Positions 43,888 to 56,477 of a DNA stretch of 64,000 bases are shown here, piece by piece. Location of the stretch: assembly GCA_029215795.1 (NCBI GenBank), contig JARDYH010000004.1, forward strand, positions 30,818,001 through 30,882,000. Reading direction: 5' to 3'. This stretch comes from Anniella stebbinsi (taxonomy: Eukaryota; Chordata; Lepidosauria; Squamata; Anniellidae). How positions within the stretch are numbered: position 1 is the stretch's first letter; every line of letters starts with the position of its first letter. Made by a program: the position numbers and the translations under genes. Below the pieces are notes generated by a model. The model was not told where the DNA came from and ran no database searches. It saw nothing but the letters and a program-made list of their open reading frames with translations.

Positions 43888-45137
43888 GCATGTTAATGGA
43901 AATGGGAAGGAAGGAAAAGCCCTTTTTTAAGGTAGAAAGTGAAGATGAGCTCCAACTATCCCTACACATTCTCAGTCAAGCAAGAACTGCATTCTGGGGA
44001 TGCACTATTCCATTCCACAGAAGCCAAATGAATCTTTTCTGGGGTGCTCTTCTCACAAAACAGTGTCTTCATCTTAAACTAAGCAGATAATTGCTTGTCA
44101 AACTGATTGATGTTCTGTAGAACTGTCGTTTCCAGGAATCAGCCCCGCACAAGAGATGATTTGATTTTGTACTGGGACTTTTTTCTTCTCCTTCTCCTTC
44201 AAGAGCTGTAACTTTTTTCCCTCTCTGCTTAAAAGTAGTAATTATTGCATGAATAGCCATTCATATTTCCTTGTCAGTTGTTCGCTGTAACAATCAGCTG
44301 GTTTTGTCTGCTTGGGTAGCAACCAAAAATATTAAAATAATAATAATAATAAAAATAACAATAAGAGTGATCTTTACTTTAAAACACACTACACAAAGTG
44401 TCCTGTGGAATTCATTATCAGGATAACAAGGAGAGAAGGACAAAAAAAAAAGAAGTGCAGGCAACTATGTTGGCCTGTTTTTTGGGGGGGGGGGAAGGGA
44501 TGGGAATCAACCATTTTATACTAGATAAGATTTTTGCACATTGCAGGAAACTTGATACTTTCCCTATAAATTGTTCTCAGCCATTGAGACTGAGAATAAT
44601 TTATATCTATTTTGGGGGGAAAACTTGTTTGTTTCTTCCTCTGTAAATACCTCTTTCTCCTCTTAAAGCCAAATCTGTAAACCTCTGTTGTGCATTCAGA
44701 ATTGAGGTCAGGGCTTTTACAAGCTTGAGTTTGCATCATGAACTAGAGCCCACAGTTAATTGTATACAAAGAGACATTGTTGTTTCCATCAGAGGTTAGA
44801 ATACAACCGCATTTTAATTATTCGGTAACATTTCACCCATTATGTTACCCACTCCTCTTCTTTTCTCACCAAGCAAGTAAATTTGATTTCACTCACAACA
44901 CGACACAACCAACAGTACAAGAATGCATTCTAAAGTTTGATAAACATGTATTCTTAGTGATGAAAAGCTGAAAGAAAAGAACCTTGTTTCATGACTGGGA
45001 AGAGACCTACACAGAGGGTGGGATCTCCTATGGGGACCAAGACTTCTGGCTGCTAGGCAATTGCACAGAGCATGCCGCCTTCAAAATGGCTACATTGCTA
45101 CATCAGCGGAAACAGCTCCCCAAAGGGGAGAGAGATG
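43888..45137. other. Unassigned, no gene recognised
   Basis: Contains short A/T-rich simple repeats near 44335-44365. No coding signal. Confidence 0.45.
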
Positions 45138-45560
45138 TAGACTGACCAAAAAAGAGGCTACACATAACCAAAATAGAGTACCAAAGGGGACATGGATTAG
45201 CATAAAATTTGTGTATTATAATTTTATATTTATTTATTTATTTATTTATTGCATTTATATCTTGCCTTTTTTCCTCCAAGAAACCCAAGGCAGCGTACAT
45301 AACCCTCCTCCTCTCCATTTTGCCCTCACAACAACAACCCTGTGATGTAGGTTGGTCTGAGAGTCTGTGACTGGCCCAAAGTCACCCAGTGGGTTTCCAT
45401 GGCCGAGTGGGGACTAGAAGCCGGATCTCCCGAGTCCCAGTCCAACACTTTAGCCACTATACCACAGGGCAGCCGGATCTCCCGAGTCCCAGTCCAACAC
45501 TTTAGCCACTATACCACAGGGCAGCCCTTCAAATAAAGGACACATGGCTCGCTTTTTGGT
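45138..45560. mobile_element. hAT-type element, family M copy 3, split by a SINE
   Basis: Left end TAGACTGACCAAAAAAGAGG to about 45210 and, after the SINE, CCCTTCAAATAAAGGACAC (about 45525-45545). In copy 1 the same words are continuous (GGGCAGCCCTTCAAATACAG), so the SINE interrupted this copy. Confidence 0.6.
45211..45526 (-). mobile_element. tRNA-derived SINE with duplicated promoter region
   Basis: On the minus strand: CTGTGGTATAGTGGCTAAAG (A box), GGGAGATCCGGCTTCTAGTC (B-box region), CACTGGGTGACTTTGGGCCA, ACCAACCTACATCACAGGGT and a tail ending in (AAAT)n (45225-45250). The segment GCCGGATCTCCCGAGTCCCA...CACAGGGCA occurs twice with a 52-bp period (45420 and 45472), so the A-box end is duplicated head to tail. 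Confidence 0.8.
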
Positions 45561-45806
45561 GCTCCCAGGGCCAACCTTACTACAAATCAAAAGGAAGCAG
45601 TACTTGATGTGAGAGGCACCAACATTTTGCTTCCTGCAATCTTATTTTATTTTATTTCTCTACAACATTTCATCTATTACAAAGCCTGTGCAAGGAAGGA
45701 GCTTTGTGCTGATTTTTTTACTTTAGAAACATCCTGGACAGCTGTTCATCTTGTACTGTAATGAGAGTATATCAATCTTATGCTAATCATAATTGTATTA
45801 AACTAG
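45561..45806. other. Unassigned spacer
   Basis: Nothing recognised. Confidence 0.4.
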
Positions 45807-46793
45807 TAGGGATGTGCAGCGGATCAAGTCCGATCCATGATCTTGACCCGAACCGGATGAAATCAGATAAAATTATCCGATTCCGATCCCGATCATCTGG
45901 ATCATCCGATCTGATCCGATCAGATCCCAAAGGACCCAATCCGGATCGGAAAAAATTGGAGGATTGGACCTCCTCCCCCCTCCCCCCACTCACGCTCCTT
46001 ACCTGCTGCCTCCTCACTGCTGTCTGCTGCTGCCCACGGCTTCCATACTACTTTGAAACAGGCCTTGCGGCCTGTTCCACAATAGAGCGACGGCACACTG
46101 GGTGATGTCATCACTCGGCGCGCCCTCACTCTACTGTGGAACAGGCCTCAAGGCCCGTTTCTCAGTAGTACTGAAGCAGTGGGCGGCAGTGAACGGCAGC
46201 GAGGAGGCAGCAGGTAAGGAGCATGAGTGGGGGGAGGGGGGAGGGAGGTGGAGGTCCCCGTTACCTACCGGCATCCCACGCTGCTGTCCGCTGTTTCCGT
46301 ACTACTGATAAACAGGCCGCAAGGCCTGCTTATCAGTACTACGGAAGCAGTGGATGGCAGCGTGGATGCTGGCAGGTAAGGAATGTGAGTGGGGGGAGGG
46401 GCATCACCCAGCGCTCTACGGAGAGGCAGGCTGCGATGCCTGTTTTTCTGTAGAAGAGACCAGCGGATGGCAGCGGATGGAAGCGGACAGCCCGGGCAGA
46501 TAAGGAGCGCGAGTGGGGGGGAGGGACAGGGAGGGGGGGAGTTAGGTCCCCACTCACCCACCCCTATGTTTTCCGCATAGGCTTGCATTGGGGGAAAGCT
46601 TTCTTTCCCCCAATGCAAGCCTATGGCGAAAACACCTAAAGTGGCGTCCAATCCGAAAATTGGACATCCGCTTTTCGGATCGGAATCAGATCCGATCCGA
46701 TCCAGAAATCCTCCGATCCAATCTGATCTGATCTGAGGCATCAATTCCGGTTCCGATTCCGATTCAGTTTTTTTTTTACTGTGCACATCCCTA
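45807..46793. mobile_element. Large GC-rich hAT-type palindromic element, family F copy 2
   Basis: 987 bp, TAGGGATGTGCAGC to ACTGTGCACATCCCTA, flanked by perfect TAAACTAG (45799-45806, 46794-46801). Hairpin modules at about 46045-46175 (core TGATGTCATCA), 46295-46343 (GATAAACAGGCCGCAAGGCC and mirror) and 46561-46637 (GCTTGCATTGGGGGAAAGC). CAGGTAAGGA donor-like motifs at about 46210 and 46374 on plus; CTTACCTGC at about 45999 on minus. The 173-codon minus frame (46265-46786) follows the repeat and has no domain. Confidence 0.92.
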
Positions 46794-46869
46794 TAAACTA
46801 GTGTTTTTGGGGCTAGATGGGTTATGTTTCATGCTCCACATGATGCCATTTGACTGTTGGCTAAACCAA

Positions 46870-46920
46870 TTGGGCTTGTAAGCTGCCTGGGAGTAAGACT
46901 ACCTGGAAAGCATGCATTTC
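46870..46920. mobile_element. Fragment of the GCAATCCTAT MITE family
   Basis: AAGCTGCCTGGGAGTAAGAC and ACCTGGAAAGCATGCAT resemble the middle of the 15638-15796 element. Confidence 0.35.
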
Positions 46921-46934
46921 CTCATCTAGTCTCC

Positions 46935-47235
46935 TCAGAGAACAGCAGGTCATAATAATAATAATAATAATAATAATAATAGTAATAACAACAACAACAA
47001 CAACAACAATAATATATTTATTTATTTCTAAGCTCCTTCTCCCTCTGGATTGAGGCGGGAGCAAAGACCATACAATAGATAAAACATTAAAAACAAATAA
47101 AATTAATACATTATTAAAACGTCTTAAAATTCAACTAGATAGGCCTGCCAGAAGAGATCAGTCTTCATGGCTCTCTTAAATTGAAGAAGACTGCTGAGTT
47201 GTTGAATCTCTCCTGGCAGGCCATTCCACAGTCTG
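46935..47235 (-). mobile_element. L2-type LINE 3' end
   Basis: On the minus strand a decayed coding end (CTGTGGAATGGCCTGCCAGG for L-W-N-G-L-P-G, then AGAGCCATGAAGACTGATCT for RAMKTDL) followed by a T-rich UTR and the end CCCGCCTCAATCCAGAGGG. A double microsatellite tail follows: (AAT)n 46952-46987 and (AAC)n 46988-47012 as read on plus. Confidence 0.75.
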
Positions 47236-47516
47236 GCCATTCCAAAAAGGAACAAATAAATGTATAGAAGGTCTCATGGTCTCATTATCACAAGTACGAC
47301 ATGGTGTTCATTTTGCTCCCCAATGAGACTCTTGGTACCTTTAGATGTTCACAAATGTGCCCAATTTGAGCTCAACAATATATTTTGGGTCTACTCAGAC
47401 TACCACTTGGCCACATGGAAGTCCAGTTCATGGCCATCTGGCTGTTTGTGTCTGCTGATTAGTATTAGTATTAGGATAGTCAACTAATCAAAACTCTTTT
47501 AATGGGGTATACTAAC

Positions 47517-48400
47517 TAGGGATGTGCACTGTCCCAAAAAATCGGATCGGGATCGGGACCAGCACTGTGGCTTTGGATCAGATTGGATGTCATCCGGATC
47601 GGATCGGATCCAATTCCGATCCAAAAATCGGACGTCCGATTTTCGGAATGGACGCCATGTTAGGTATTTTCGCCATAGGCTTACATTGGGGGAAAGAAAG
47701 CCTATGGCAAAAACATGGGGGTGGGTAAGTGGGGACCTCCACCTCCCTCCCCCCCACTCATGCTCCTTACCCACTGGGGCCATTCGCTTCTGTCCACTGC
47801 TGCCTGCAGGTCCAATCTACTGAGAAACAGGCTTCACAGCCTGCCTCTCCATAGAGCTCTGGGTGATGACGTCATCACCCGGCACACTACTGAGAGGCAG
47901 GCCGCGAAGCCTGTTTCTCAACAGAAGGGACCAGCGGGTGGCAGTGGACGGAAGCGGACGGCCCTGGCAGGTAAGTGGGGACCTCCCTCTCCCTCTCCCT
48001 CCCCCTCCCCCACTCATACTCCTTACCCGGCTCTCTACTGAGAGGCAGGCCGTGAAGCCTGTTTCTCAGTAGTTTGGGGCAGCGGGCGGCAGTGGATGGC
48101 AGCGAGAAGGCAGCAGGTAAGAAGCGCAAGTGGGGGAAGTGAGAGAGGTCCTCAGTCACCTGCTGCCATGTTTTCCCCATAGACTTGCATTGGGGGAAAG
48201 CTTTCTTTCCCCTAATGCAAGCCCATGGTGAAAAAAAAAAATGGAGGTCCGATTTTCCCCGATCAAAATCGGGAAAAAAGAAATTGGATCGGAAAAAATC
48301 AGACCTCCATTTTTTGAAATCGGAATCGTTAATTAATGTTCTGATTTTGGCTGGATCGGGCCTGGATTGTGGATCAGGTCCGATCCATTGCACATCCCTA
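47517..48400. mobile_element. Large GC-rich hAT-type palindromic element, family F copy 3
   Basis: 884 bp, TAGGGATGTGCACTG to ATTGCACATCCCTA, flanked by perfect ATACTAAC (47509-47516, 48401-48408). Main hairpin about 47818-47922 with core GGGTGATGACGTCATCACCC (47861-47880). The left half has lost part of the CATTGGGGGAAAG hairpin (about 47680); the right copy (48185-48225) is intact. Donor-like GCAGGTAAGTGG at about 47968 and CAGGTAAGAAG at 48114. Frames up to 168 codons are palindrome shadows. Confidence 0.92.
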
Positions 48401-48408
48401 ATACTAAC

Positions 48409-50000
48409 AGCTATCTATTAACTTCTCCTGGGCTTTTCTTAGTCCTCTTCAGGTGTTTACTTGAACATATGAGGGTTAAATGTATGAGGTGAGGAGATGC
48501 ACACAACCCCTCCCCCAACTTCTCAGCTGTGGAAGCTCCTCTTCAGACCTTTTCATGTTCAGTGTGAAGTTTTGAGTAGGGTTCTAAGGGTATTCAGATG
48601 AACGTGCTTAGAAGCCTCCATGTGATTGGGAAACCTGAGAAGGCAGGATTCTGTGGAGCTCATGAACACAGGAATATTGGGAGTAGGGCTTGTGTGCACA
48701 CCCACACCCGTTACAGACCTTTAGCCCTCGAGTATTCATACGCTTGCACACCAGGACCAAGGGAGCCTAAAACAGCAAAGAGTGCCTTTAAGTCTCAGCT
48801 CCTCTAATTCCAATATCTCCAATCCAATTAATCAACTCAGGACTTTAGCTGATTAATCTACTGAATAAACTGATTAAAGGTTGCAGCCCTTGTTGTCAAC
48901 CCTTCCGGATTTTAATAAATTGCTCAGAAGCCCTGTTTATAATAAGTAGGAAATGTAATAAGGGCAGAGTTTGTCCATATTTTCTGTGAGAAGGCAAAAT
49001 TGTGCTGTTGAGCAAGCACCTATATTCTGTACAGCGAATAGAATCCAAATTAGCTTGAGATGATTGAAATAAACCCACATCGCAATGGGGAAAATGATGC
49101 ATTCAGTCATTTCCCCTGCAATTAATTATCTTAATAGTTTGGTCTGGTGATATACCTTTAAGAGAACTCAGAGTTAATAACACAGCACATTGATATATTA
49201 ACCCATGATTGTGGAGGGAAGTGGGGCAAATAGGATAATCCTGGGGAAAGTTAGCAGAGGTGGTGAATTTTACTATTGTTGCCTGAGTTTGTAATTCCTT
49301 GATGTGGGATATGACCCTAAATGAATTATCATGCTTTAATATGAGGGGAGCGTTATGGCCAGGGTAGTAAGTGCAAGTCCATGGGTGCAGCTCACTGAAT
49401 GTACTGGGTGGTGGTGGTGGAAGAGAGATCCAAGGACCTATGCTGTCATATTTAAATGTGTATAATACAAACTTATCTGTGACTTCTGAAATCATCCAAT
49501 GAGGCAAAGAGATCTAAAGCAAAAGATTCTGGCCACAAAGTTTGAATATTGTGTTGTTGCTATTAAAATAATGAGTATCAAATTATGATTGGGTTTTTGT
49601 CTGCAAAGGCCACTTTAATATCAGCCACAAGTTCAATTTTTGATCACCACAAATGCTGAGGTTTACTTGCATAGATTCTGAGGCTTATATTGATGTAATT
49701 CCCCCCCATCACAAAAATTGCCCTCTGCTAGAAATTTACTGAACATTAAAGGAAGCAGTTATGAGACTGGATATTTTATGTATGTTCATTATCCCTTGAT
49801 TGTCCTTACTCTGACCACCTCCAAAACACCCATATGCATGCTAGTTCCAGATTTTTGAGGGCCCTTGGTCAGTACATTCTCAATGGGCCCCTTCCCTCAG
49901 TGACACCTTCTCATCGGCATCATTACAAGCTTCTATGGCTCCTCATCCCCTTTTTCATCATTGCTAACGCTTGTTTGCTTGACAGGCAGAGAGAGATAGA
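48409..50000. other. Unassigned, no gene recognised
   Basis: A 134-codon minus frame (49103-49507) shows no domain. Confidence 0.45.
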
Positions 50001-50482
50001 GGCCTTTCTACACCTCCTGGCATTCCAGGAGGGAGTGGGGAGCCTCTCGTGATATCCTGATCATGAGAGCCTCCCCCAGCATGCACACATGGTGCTTGAT
50101 GTCCAGAGAGGAAGTAGGGATGTTGCATCTGCCATTTTTTAAAAAAGAAGTTGCTGGGAGCACACTTGCGCTCCATCGCAACTGTAAAGTTTTTTTTAAA
50201 TAATCTCCCCAAAATTCCCCACCCCTGTCATCCTGGGGATGGCGGACTTGCTTCCCCCCTCTCCCCTGATGGGCACGGTGCTGCGCTGTGTGGCCCACAC
50301 CTCTCAAGGTCTTGGGACGGCCCAGAGACCTCTGGAAGAATTGGGTTGCCCCAGGGTTTACTCATCCCTGAGAAAACCCATGCTTGCTTACCCCCTATCC
50401 TGGGACTCCCTGTACGTCATTTGGGCACCCAGGGAGCACCCAGGGATGATCCCATGAAAAAAAGGCCAGTGTAGAAATGACC
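50001..50482. mobile_element. MITE with 8-9 bp target duplication (GGCCTTTCTACAC ends)
   Basis: GGCCTTTCTACACCTCC on the left and GGCCAGTGTAGAAATGACC on the right form a short TIR. AGAGATAGA flanks both sides (49992-50000, 50483-50491); the site lies in a GATA-rich run, so 8 versus 9 bp cannot be decided. Inner inverted words include TCTCGTGATATCCTGATCATGAGAG. Frames of 72-107 codons carry no domain. Confidence 0.65.
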
Positions 50483-50491
50483 AGAGATAGA

Positions 50492-51096
50492 GATAGATAG
50501 AGAGACATTGAGCAAATATGTAAAGGTATCAACTACTCCTTCTTTTCACCACCACCATTGTCTGGCCCAGAACAACAGGGGTGTGGGCCTCAGCCAGTCC
50601 CAACCATGCCTACCCTTGATGATGGCCCTGTCCATATGGTATCACCTCTCCTTTCAAATCCCTCCTCATAACCACTTCTTCTGTGAAGTATTTGGCTCAG
50701 CCCAGTGCTCTCCCCCAGTCTATTGACTGCCTACTCCTTCTAGTAACTTTAGCATAGGAGTACCATCTTTGTCCTTCAACAGCCAAGTATTAAGTTGGTG
50801 TGATAGGCACTGGCACAATTCCACTCAGATGTTTTACATATAATTTATGTCATTGTACATAAAGAAAGAGGTGATGTGAAACTTACATAAATTCATTAAA
50901 AGTAACATACATGCAGAATAGGTTTTGATGTTTTCCAAAATAAACAGAACAATTCAGCATAAGGTTATGTACGTCAAGAGCATGCAACTAATTTGTACAC
51001 ATGCAACTGCTGAAATTTTTTAGCTTCTAGCCCATTCAACAGGAAATGAAAAACAGATCCTTAATCTAACCCCAAACTACTCTGAAAAAGAGAGAG
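50492..51096. other. Unassigned, no gene recognised
   Basis: Nothing recognised. Confidence 0.4.
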
Positions 51097-51308
51097 TGGC
51101 TGAATAGTCAATGGTGGGGTAATAATCAACTTTACAGTTGTTCATCTAGGGAGTACTTCCCACACAACATGGTAATATATAAGCAACTGTGGTGTGGTTT
51201 AGGATCAGCACTGAGTTGACTATGGCAGTATTCGGATAACACGATAGTCAATACAACTGACGATTGTTCCCCCCCCCCCTTGCTTATTGTGTCGTCCGAA
51301 TTCAGCCA
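51097..51308. mobile_element. Family E MITE, copy 3
   Basis: TGGCTGAATAGTCAATGG to GTGTCGTCCGAATTCAGCCA, flanked by GAG (51094-51096, 51309-51311). The interior matches 30603-30829 in reverse, including a C-tract (about 51270-51279) corresponding to the G-tract there. Confidence 0.8.
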
Positions 51309-51311
51309 GAG

Positions 51312-54300
51312 ACTTGGTTTGAGTTGGCACTTAGATTCAGTGCTGAGCATAGATTCAGTGCTGAGCATGTGTCACAGTCCCACTCTCAAATATGCCAGAG
51401 TGGCCAATCGTAGATTCAAGTCAGCTGATAATGATGTTTCAATTCCTTGACTTCAATAGGCATTAGATCATGCCCTAATAATGTGATGCTGTGGATGAAA
51501 CAGAGGAAGCAATATGAACAAAAACCATGTCGGTCCTCTGGGCTAGAGAGAATGGCTTATCAATCCATTTATAAATAAACTCAGATTGAATGCTGGAGGA
51601 GGTAGAAAGACGGAGACAATAGAGTAGAGAACCTAGTGATGGGGCTGACGTGGCATTTGTTATATCTTTTGCAAGTTCCCAGCACAGAAATCATGTGACT
51701 AATCAAATGGGAGCATTCCTAATCATAGTATATAGCAGCCTTTCTCAGCCTGGTGTCCTCCAGATATGTTGGACTGCAACTCCCGTAATTCCCCTTAAAC
51801 ATGCCCAATGCATGCAGATAACATGCAGATCCCCTCACCTCCTTCCAAGCGCTTGTCCTCACATTTTTCTGATCTGAAGAAATCCTATAAAAGGAATTAC
51901 CTTATCTTGTTTTATATTATGCTTGGGCTTAATTGAAGTGAGGGAAGCCAGGTTTCTCGAGAAACGATTCAGTGAAAGACAGGACAATCATGCAAAATCT
52001 TTGACTATCATGTAAGTAAAGTAAGTATAAGAACCCCAAAACTTAGAATTTCTCCAAAATTTTCTTATCCTTTGAATTTCTTTTTGAAAACATGTTTTCC
52101 TCTTTCAAATTGAATGAGAATGTTCCAAACGCTTTTGGCAGAAACTTTTGGCAAAGCACTAATATACACCAATCCCATACCAAGTCATATTGCTGTGAAA
52201 CTGTTCAGCACAGAAGATCATGGTAATTTGGTGACCAGAAAGGGCCAAGTGAGATATTACTTCTTCCAGTTTTCCTTTGTATATTTTATAAAGTACACAG
52301 AACCGGCTGTGTTGGAAAGGCTGGTGCCCCTAATTAGTGTAATAATACAACAAAGAATAAATCAGCACGTCCGGCAAAATCCCTGGAGTTCTCTGGGCCT
52401 ATGCACAATATAGATATAAGACAAAGGGAAGGAAGGCAGGGAAGTCCTACAGATTCATCAGATAATAAAGGAAATTCCTCAGTTCTTAGGCCTTCTGTCC
52501 TTCTCCCAAGGCTCCTCTTCAAAATCTACAGAGAAGCTGAGGAAAGGCCCAGACTTGAAGTGGAGATAATATTGATGCCATGACCATGGCAAGACATACA
52601 ACAAACACAACTTTATCTCCCATCGCCACATGGTGTCCCAGAATCAATAAGCACTCAACACTCTGACATCTTGCAGGAAAATGTTGTAAGTTGCTTGTCC
52701 CCCCCCCCCCCTCCACTTTTTCTATGAGTTCAAAGTTCATGTAAACATGGCCCAGGCTTAAACAGGAAATACATGAATATTGGTTGAAGTGTGGATCTTG
52801 GCACAGCTCTAGTGTTGCAAATGGCAGAAAGGGAAAATGCTGGGTTTGTGCAGTGTTTGTTTTTTCTTGTTTGTTGTGACGTCCCTTCTGTGAAGATACC
52901 AGTCTGAGAACCGCTTCATTTCATGGGTGTCTATGGAAGGGGAGGGAGGTCTGTTTTTTCTGTAGGCCTAGCAGGAAAGAGCAGGACTAAAGAAAAGAAA
53001 AGAAATCCTACTGCTGGAAACATCTGGATTTTTTAAATATGTGTTTAGCATCTCTAGAGAGATGGCTTTGTTTGTCCTTCTTGCCAACAAATTCAGTACT
53101 TTTCACTGAAATATATAGGACCAGGAATACACACACACACACACACACTCACACACACACCACAGAGAGAGAGAAGGGGGGGAGGGAGAGTTAAGTACCT
53201 CTATAGTTAATCATTTCAGCTCAATCATGGGTAATTACAAATGTCATGGTGGACAGCATAGCAAAGTTGAAACAACCATCTTTATGAGCAAATAGTATCC
53301 TATCTCTGAGCGTCAACAGAATTATGATTTGATATAGAGCCAGAAGCATTAAATGATTATAGTCATAAAATAAAGTGAATGATCAAGTACACATTATTAT
53401 TAGTGCTCAGATCTTTGGCATAGGATTCATGTTGTTGCTACAGCCCAAACTGGGATTAGCCTATTATTTTACAGCACAGGTGTGTATCTCCACAGGCCAT
53501 CCAAGAAATATATCACCAGACCAATGTTTATGGTAGTGTCCAATGGGGTCGATGCTCTCTGCCTACATTATAAATATATGTGGTGTCATGGAAGTGTGTA
53601 GGGTACATAGTTTATGGCTAAACCTATCAGATATCTCCCTGCAATGCAGTTAAAGATTGTGAGGCAAATATATTGTATTGGTTATATATTGGCCCAATGT
53701 GGCAGTCCTAAAAGATTATAAAAATGTATATAATAGTCCCAATATGAACATCAAGGATGTCTTTATTTGCCTCTAGTCTTGTGAGCCACATGCAGTAAAA
53801 TCATTATCAATTCATCATTACTTAGACTTCTCTGGCTTATGAGATTTCAGCCCACACACTTTCAAGGCCACAAGGGCTAGAAACCTGCCTATTTAAAAAT
53901 GGAAGCTGAGATTCTTAGGATACTGAATTCTCTGTTCAACTATATTTTGCACCTTTTCTATTCTCTTGTGGAATTAAAGGCCAGTGTCCAACGGGGCTGT
54001 TGTGTGAGCGGCCCTTCCCACCAATTCTGTTGCATAAGTGGGACCCATTGCTTGCACAACAGAAATTTAACACTTCCTATAGGAAGGCTCAAACTGAACA
54101 GAAATGCAGGTCAGTGGAGCTCCCTCATGTGAGCTCTGCCGATCTGACACATTCCAGAGACTTGTGTTTCCACTCATTTTTGGTTGCTCCCAGAAACGCT
54201 AAATCTCTATTGCACAAGAGGTAGGTCACACTTGTGGAACGGAATTGGCGGGGATGGAGTATCCTTTTGGATACTACCCAAAGCTTCTGCACAGGTCTGC

Positions 54301-55605
54301 CCAATGCAAAGGCCACACTATACTCATTTCACACACTTCTTAAAGATTTATTATGAATTTCATTAAATAATGTGAATATAGTACAGCATATTCTTGAGAA
54401 GCAGGTTCTTATGGATACTGTGTATATTAAGGAATGGTAGGTGTAGAATTTAATTTTTATTGTTGTTTAACAAACTTTAAATAAATCACCAGAAATCAGG
54501 GCCAGGTTTTAGAAGCACGACACCGATGCATTTGAGGATGTAAACTTGATTCCCTTACTTGATTGTGACTTGCCTTATCTCCTATCATAAATTGCAATAG
54601 CAGCCCTATTGGGCTTCAGTTTTTCATTTTCTGTCTAAGCACACATAGGATTGTGTCCTTAGTGTTATTTAAGTTCCCCTATTTCAAAGCTCCTTCAGAC
54701 TGGGAAATCATGTTCCCTTACCGTGGCTCTGCTTCCTGCTTCTCTTCCACTTCTACAATGAGCTGTAATTACACGAGGAAGAGAGCAACAACCACGTTGC
54801 TTGTACAGTCTCAATGCAGTTGGATGGGACAGTGCCCTCTAGTGTGCATTTTACAGCATAGCTTTGCCTGCAAATGGCAGGAAAACTTGACAAATATCAA
54901 TATATCCTAGAAGAATTGGGTTTTCTAACTGGGTTTTATTTTTAGCACTAAAACCAGAAAATGGAGCAGGAGGTGCAAAAGATACTGAAGGCATCATCAG
55001 AATGACCTGCGAACATCCATGAATGGTCAATAATGAGCATGCTATAAAACACTTGTTTAAAGACACACTTAGTTTTTTTGATGTGTGTGTTTTTTTAAAA
55101 AAACTTTTAATGCCTGGTGATCATTTTAGGTTTTGTATTTATATTATATTGTATGTTGTGTTGGCGTATTTATTAATTTTATATTGGTAATTGTTATTAT
55201 TGGGGTTTCGGTGTCATTTAATGTTTTAAAATGTATAGTACTTAGAGAAGTTTTCTTATGAGGTGTTTTGTTACAAATTTGGCATTTGCAGTGTGGTGTT
55301 TTCTCTCTCTTCAAACAATAGTTTAGCATTTAAGAAGCCTTTGGCTGCCAATTAACTATCTGTAGCTGATCAATGCACTTCAAACAAACCATTCACCATA
55401 AATTGTTCTAGGCGGATTCAGTTTAGGCATAAACAAACAAAAATTAGTAAAGGAAAATCTTCTTCTTTTTGTTGTTGCTGTTGTTGTTTTATTAGAAATA
55501 TATTTGTAGCATAACATCAAAATATAATGTGCATATAAAGCATTTTTCTAGTTGAACAAATTATTGCTAAACATGTGAATACCTTAATAAGAAACAGTCT
55601 TTTTT
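51312..55605. other. Long, mostly unassigned stretch
   Basis: Contains: a tandem pair TAGATTCAGTGCTGAGCA (51333-51369); a CTCCAGATGTTTTG-family fragment (51735-51805, CCTGGTGTCCTCCAGATATG); (AC)n/(GA)n at 53129-53173; a C-tract at 52699-52711; a fragment TTTCTGTCTAAGCACACATA GGATTG of family B at about 54630-54655. The 99-codon plus frame at 52114-52413 is the cleanest in the region but has no domain I recognise. No gene called. Confidence 0.45.
53129..53173 (+). repeat. (AC)n then (GA)n microsatellite
   Basis: AC units to 53163, interrupted once, then GA units. Confidence 0.95.
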
Positions 55606-56459
55606 GGGGGATGTGTATTGTATCATTCCGATGTCCGATAACGATCCAATAAGGTCATTATCGGACATCCGATTAACGATAACGATACTATCGTAAGGAG
55701 GCTCTATCTGATCAGATCCAATATCCATATGTCCGATAACTATCGGACATATTGGATATTCGGACCACCAGTTTAGGGCTGGCCCTCCCTCCCCTCTGCT
55801 TGCGCTTCTTACCTGCGGCCTTTCCCGTTGCCGTCCACTGCCCTTCGCTGCTTCTGGACTACTGAGAACTAGGCTTTGCGGTCTAGTTCTCAGTAGTCTG
55901 GTATCAGCGGAGAGCAGCGGAGGGCAGCGGGGAAGGCCTCAGGTAAGTGGGGACTGCTGGGGACCCCTCCCTCCCTCCCTCCCCTCCCCCACTCACGCTC
56001 CTTACCTGCGGCCTTCCCCGCCACCGCCCCGTACTATTGCTAAACAGGCTTTCCGGTCTGTTCATCAGTACAGAGCCCCGCCGAGTGATGACGACACCAC
56101 TCAGCACTTCTCTGTATTAACAAACAGGCTAGAAAGCCTGTTTAGTAGTAGGACGGGGTGGTGGCAGCGATGGCGGTGGCGCCAGTGGGTAAGGAGTGCG
56201 AGTGGGAGGAGGGAGCGCGAATGGGGGGTGGGAGGGAGTGACGGACCAGTGTTTTTCCCCATAGACTTGCATTGGGGGAAAATTTTCTTTCCCCCAATGC
56301 AAACCTATGGGGAAAACACAGTAATCGAATTGGAACTTCTGATATTTATTGGATATTGGATCCAATCAAATCCAAGAACCCCCGATATGATCAGATCCAA
56401 TTTTTTTTATATCGGAATTTCCAATAATGATACGATAATTTCAGCCATGCATATCCCTA
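55606..56459. mobile_element. Large hAT-type palindromic element, family F copy 4 (divergent subtype)
   Basis: About 854 bp, GGGGGATGTGTATTG to GCCATGCATATCCCTA. Flanks CTTTTTTG and CTTTTCTT match partly (6 of 8 if the left edge is shifted by one). Sub-terminal DNA has GTCCGATAACGATCC and ATCGGACAT words instead of GGATCGGA. Hairpins: 55857-55902 (CTACTGAGAACTAGGC and mirror), 56030-56155 (core GTGATGACGACACCACTC, imperfect) and 56250-56320 (TTGCATTGGGGGAAA). Donor-like CAGGTAAGTGG at about 55940. Confidence 0.8.
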
Positions 56460-56477
56460 CTTTTCTTGTTCTTTGAC

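Noticed and set aside
46265..46786. 173-codon minus frame and similar frames in family F elements
   Set aside because: They exist because long palindromes and GC-rich sequence suppress stops; both strands give equal frames.
52114..52413. 99-codon plus frame as a host exon
   Set aside because: No recognisable domain and no convincing acceptor or donor; length is within chance for AT-rich DNA.
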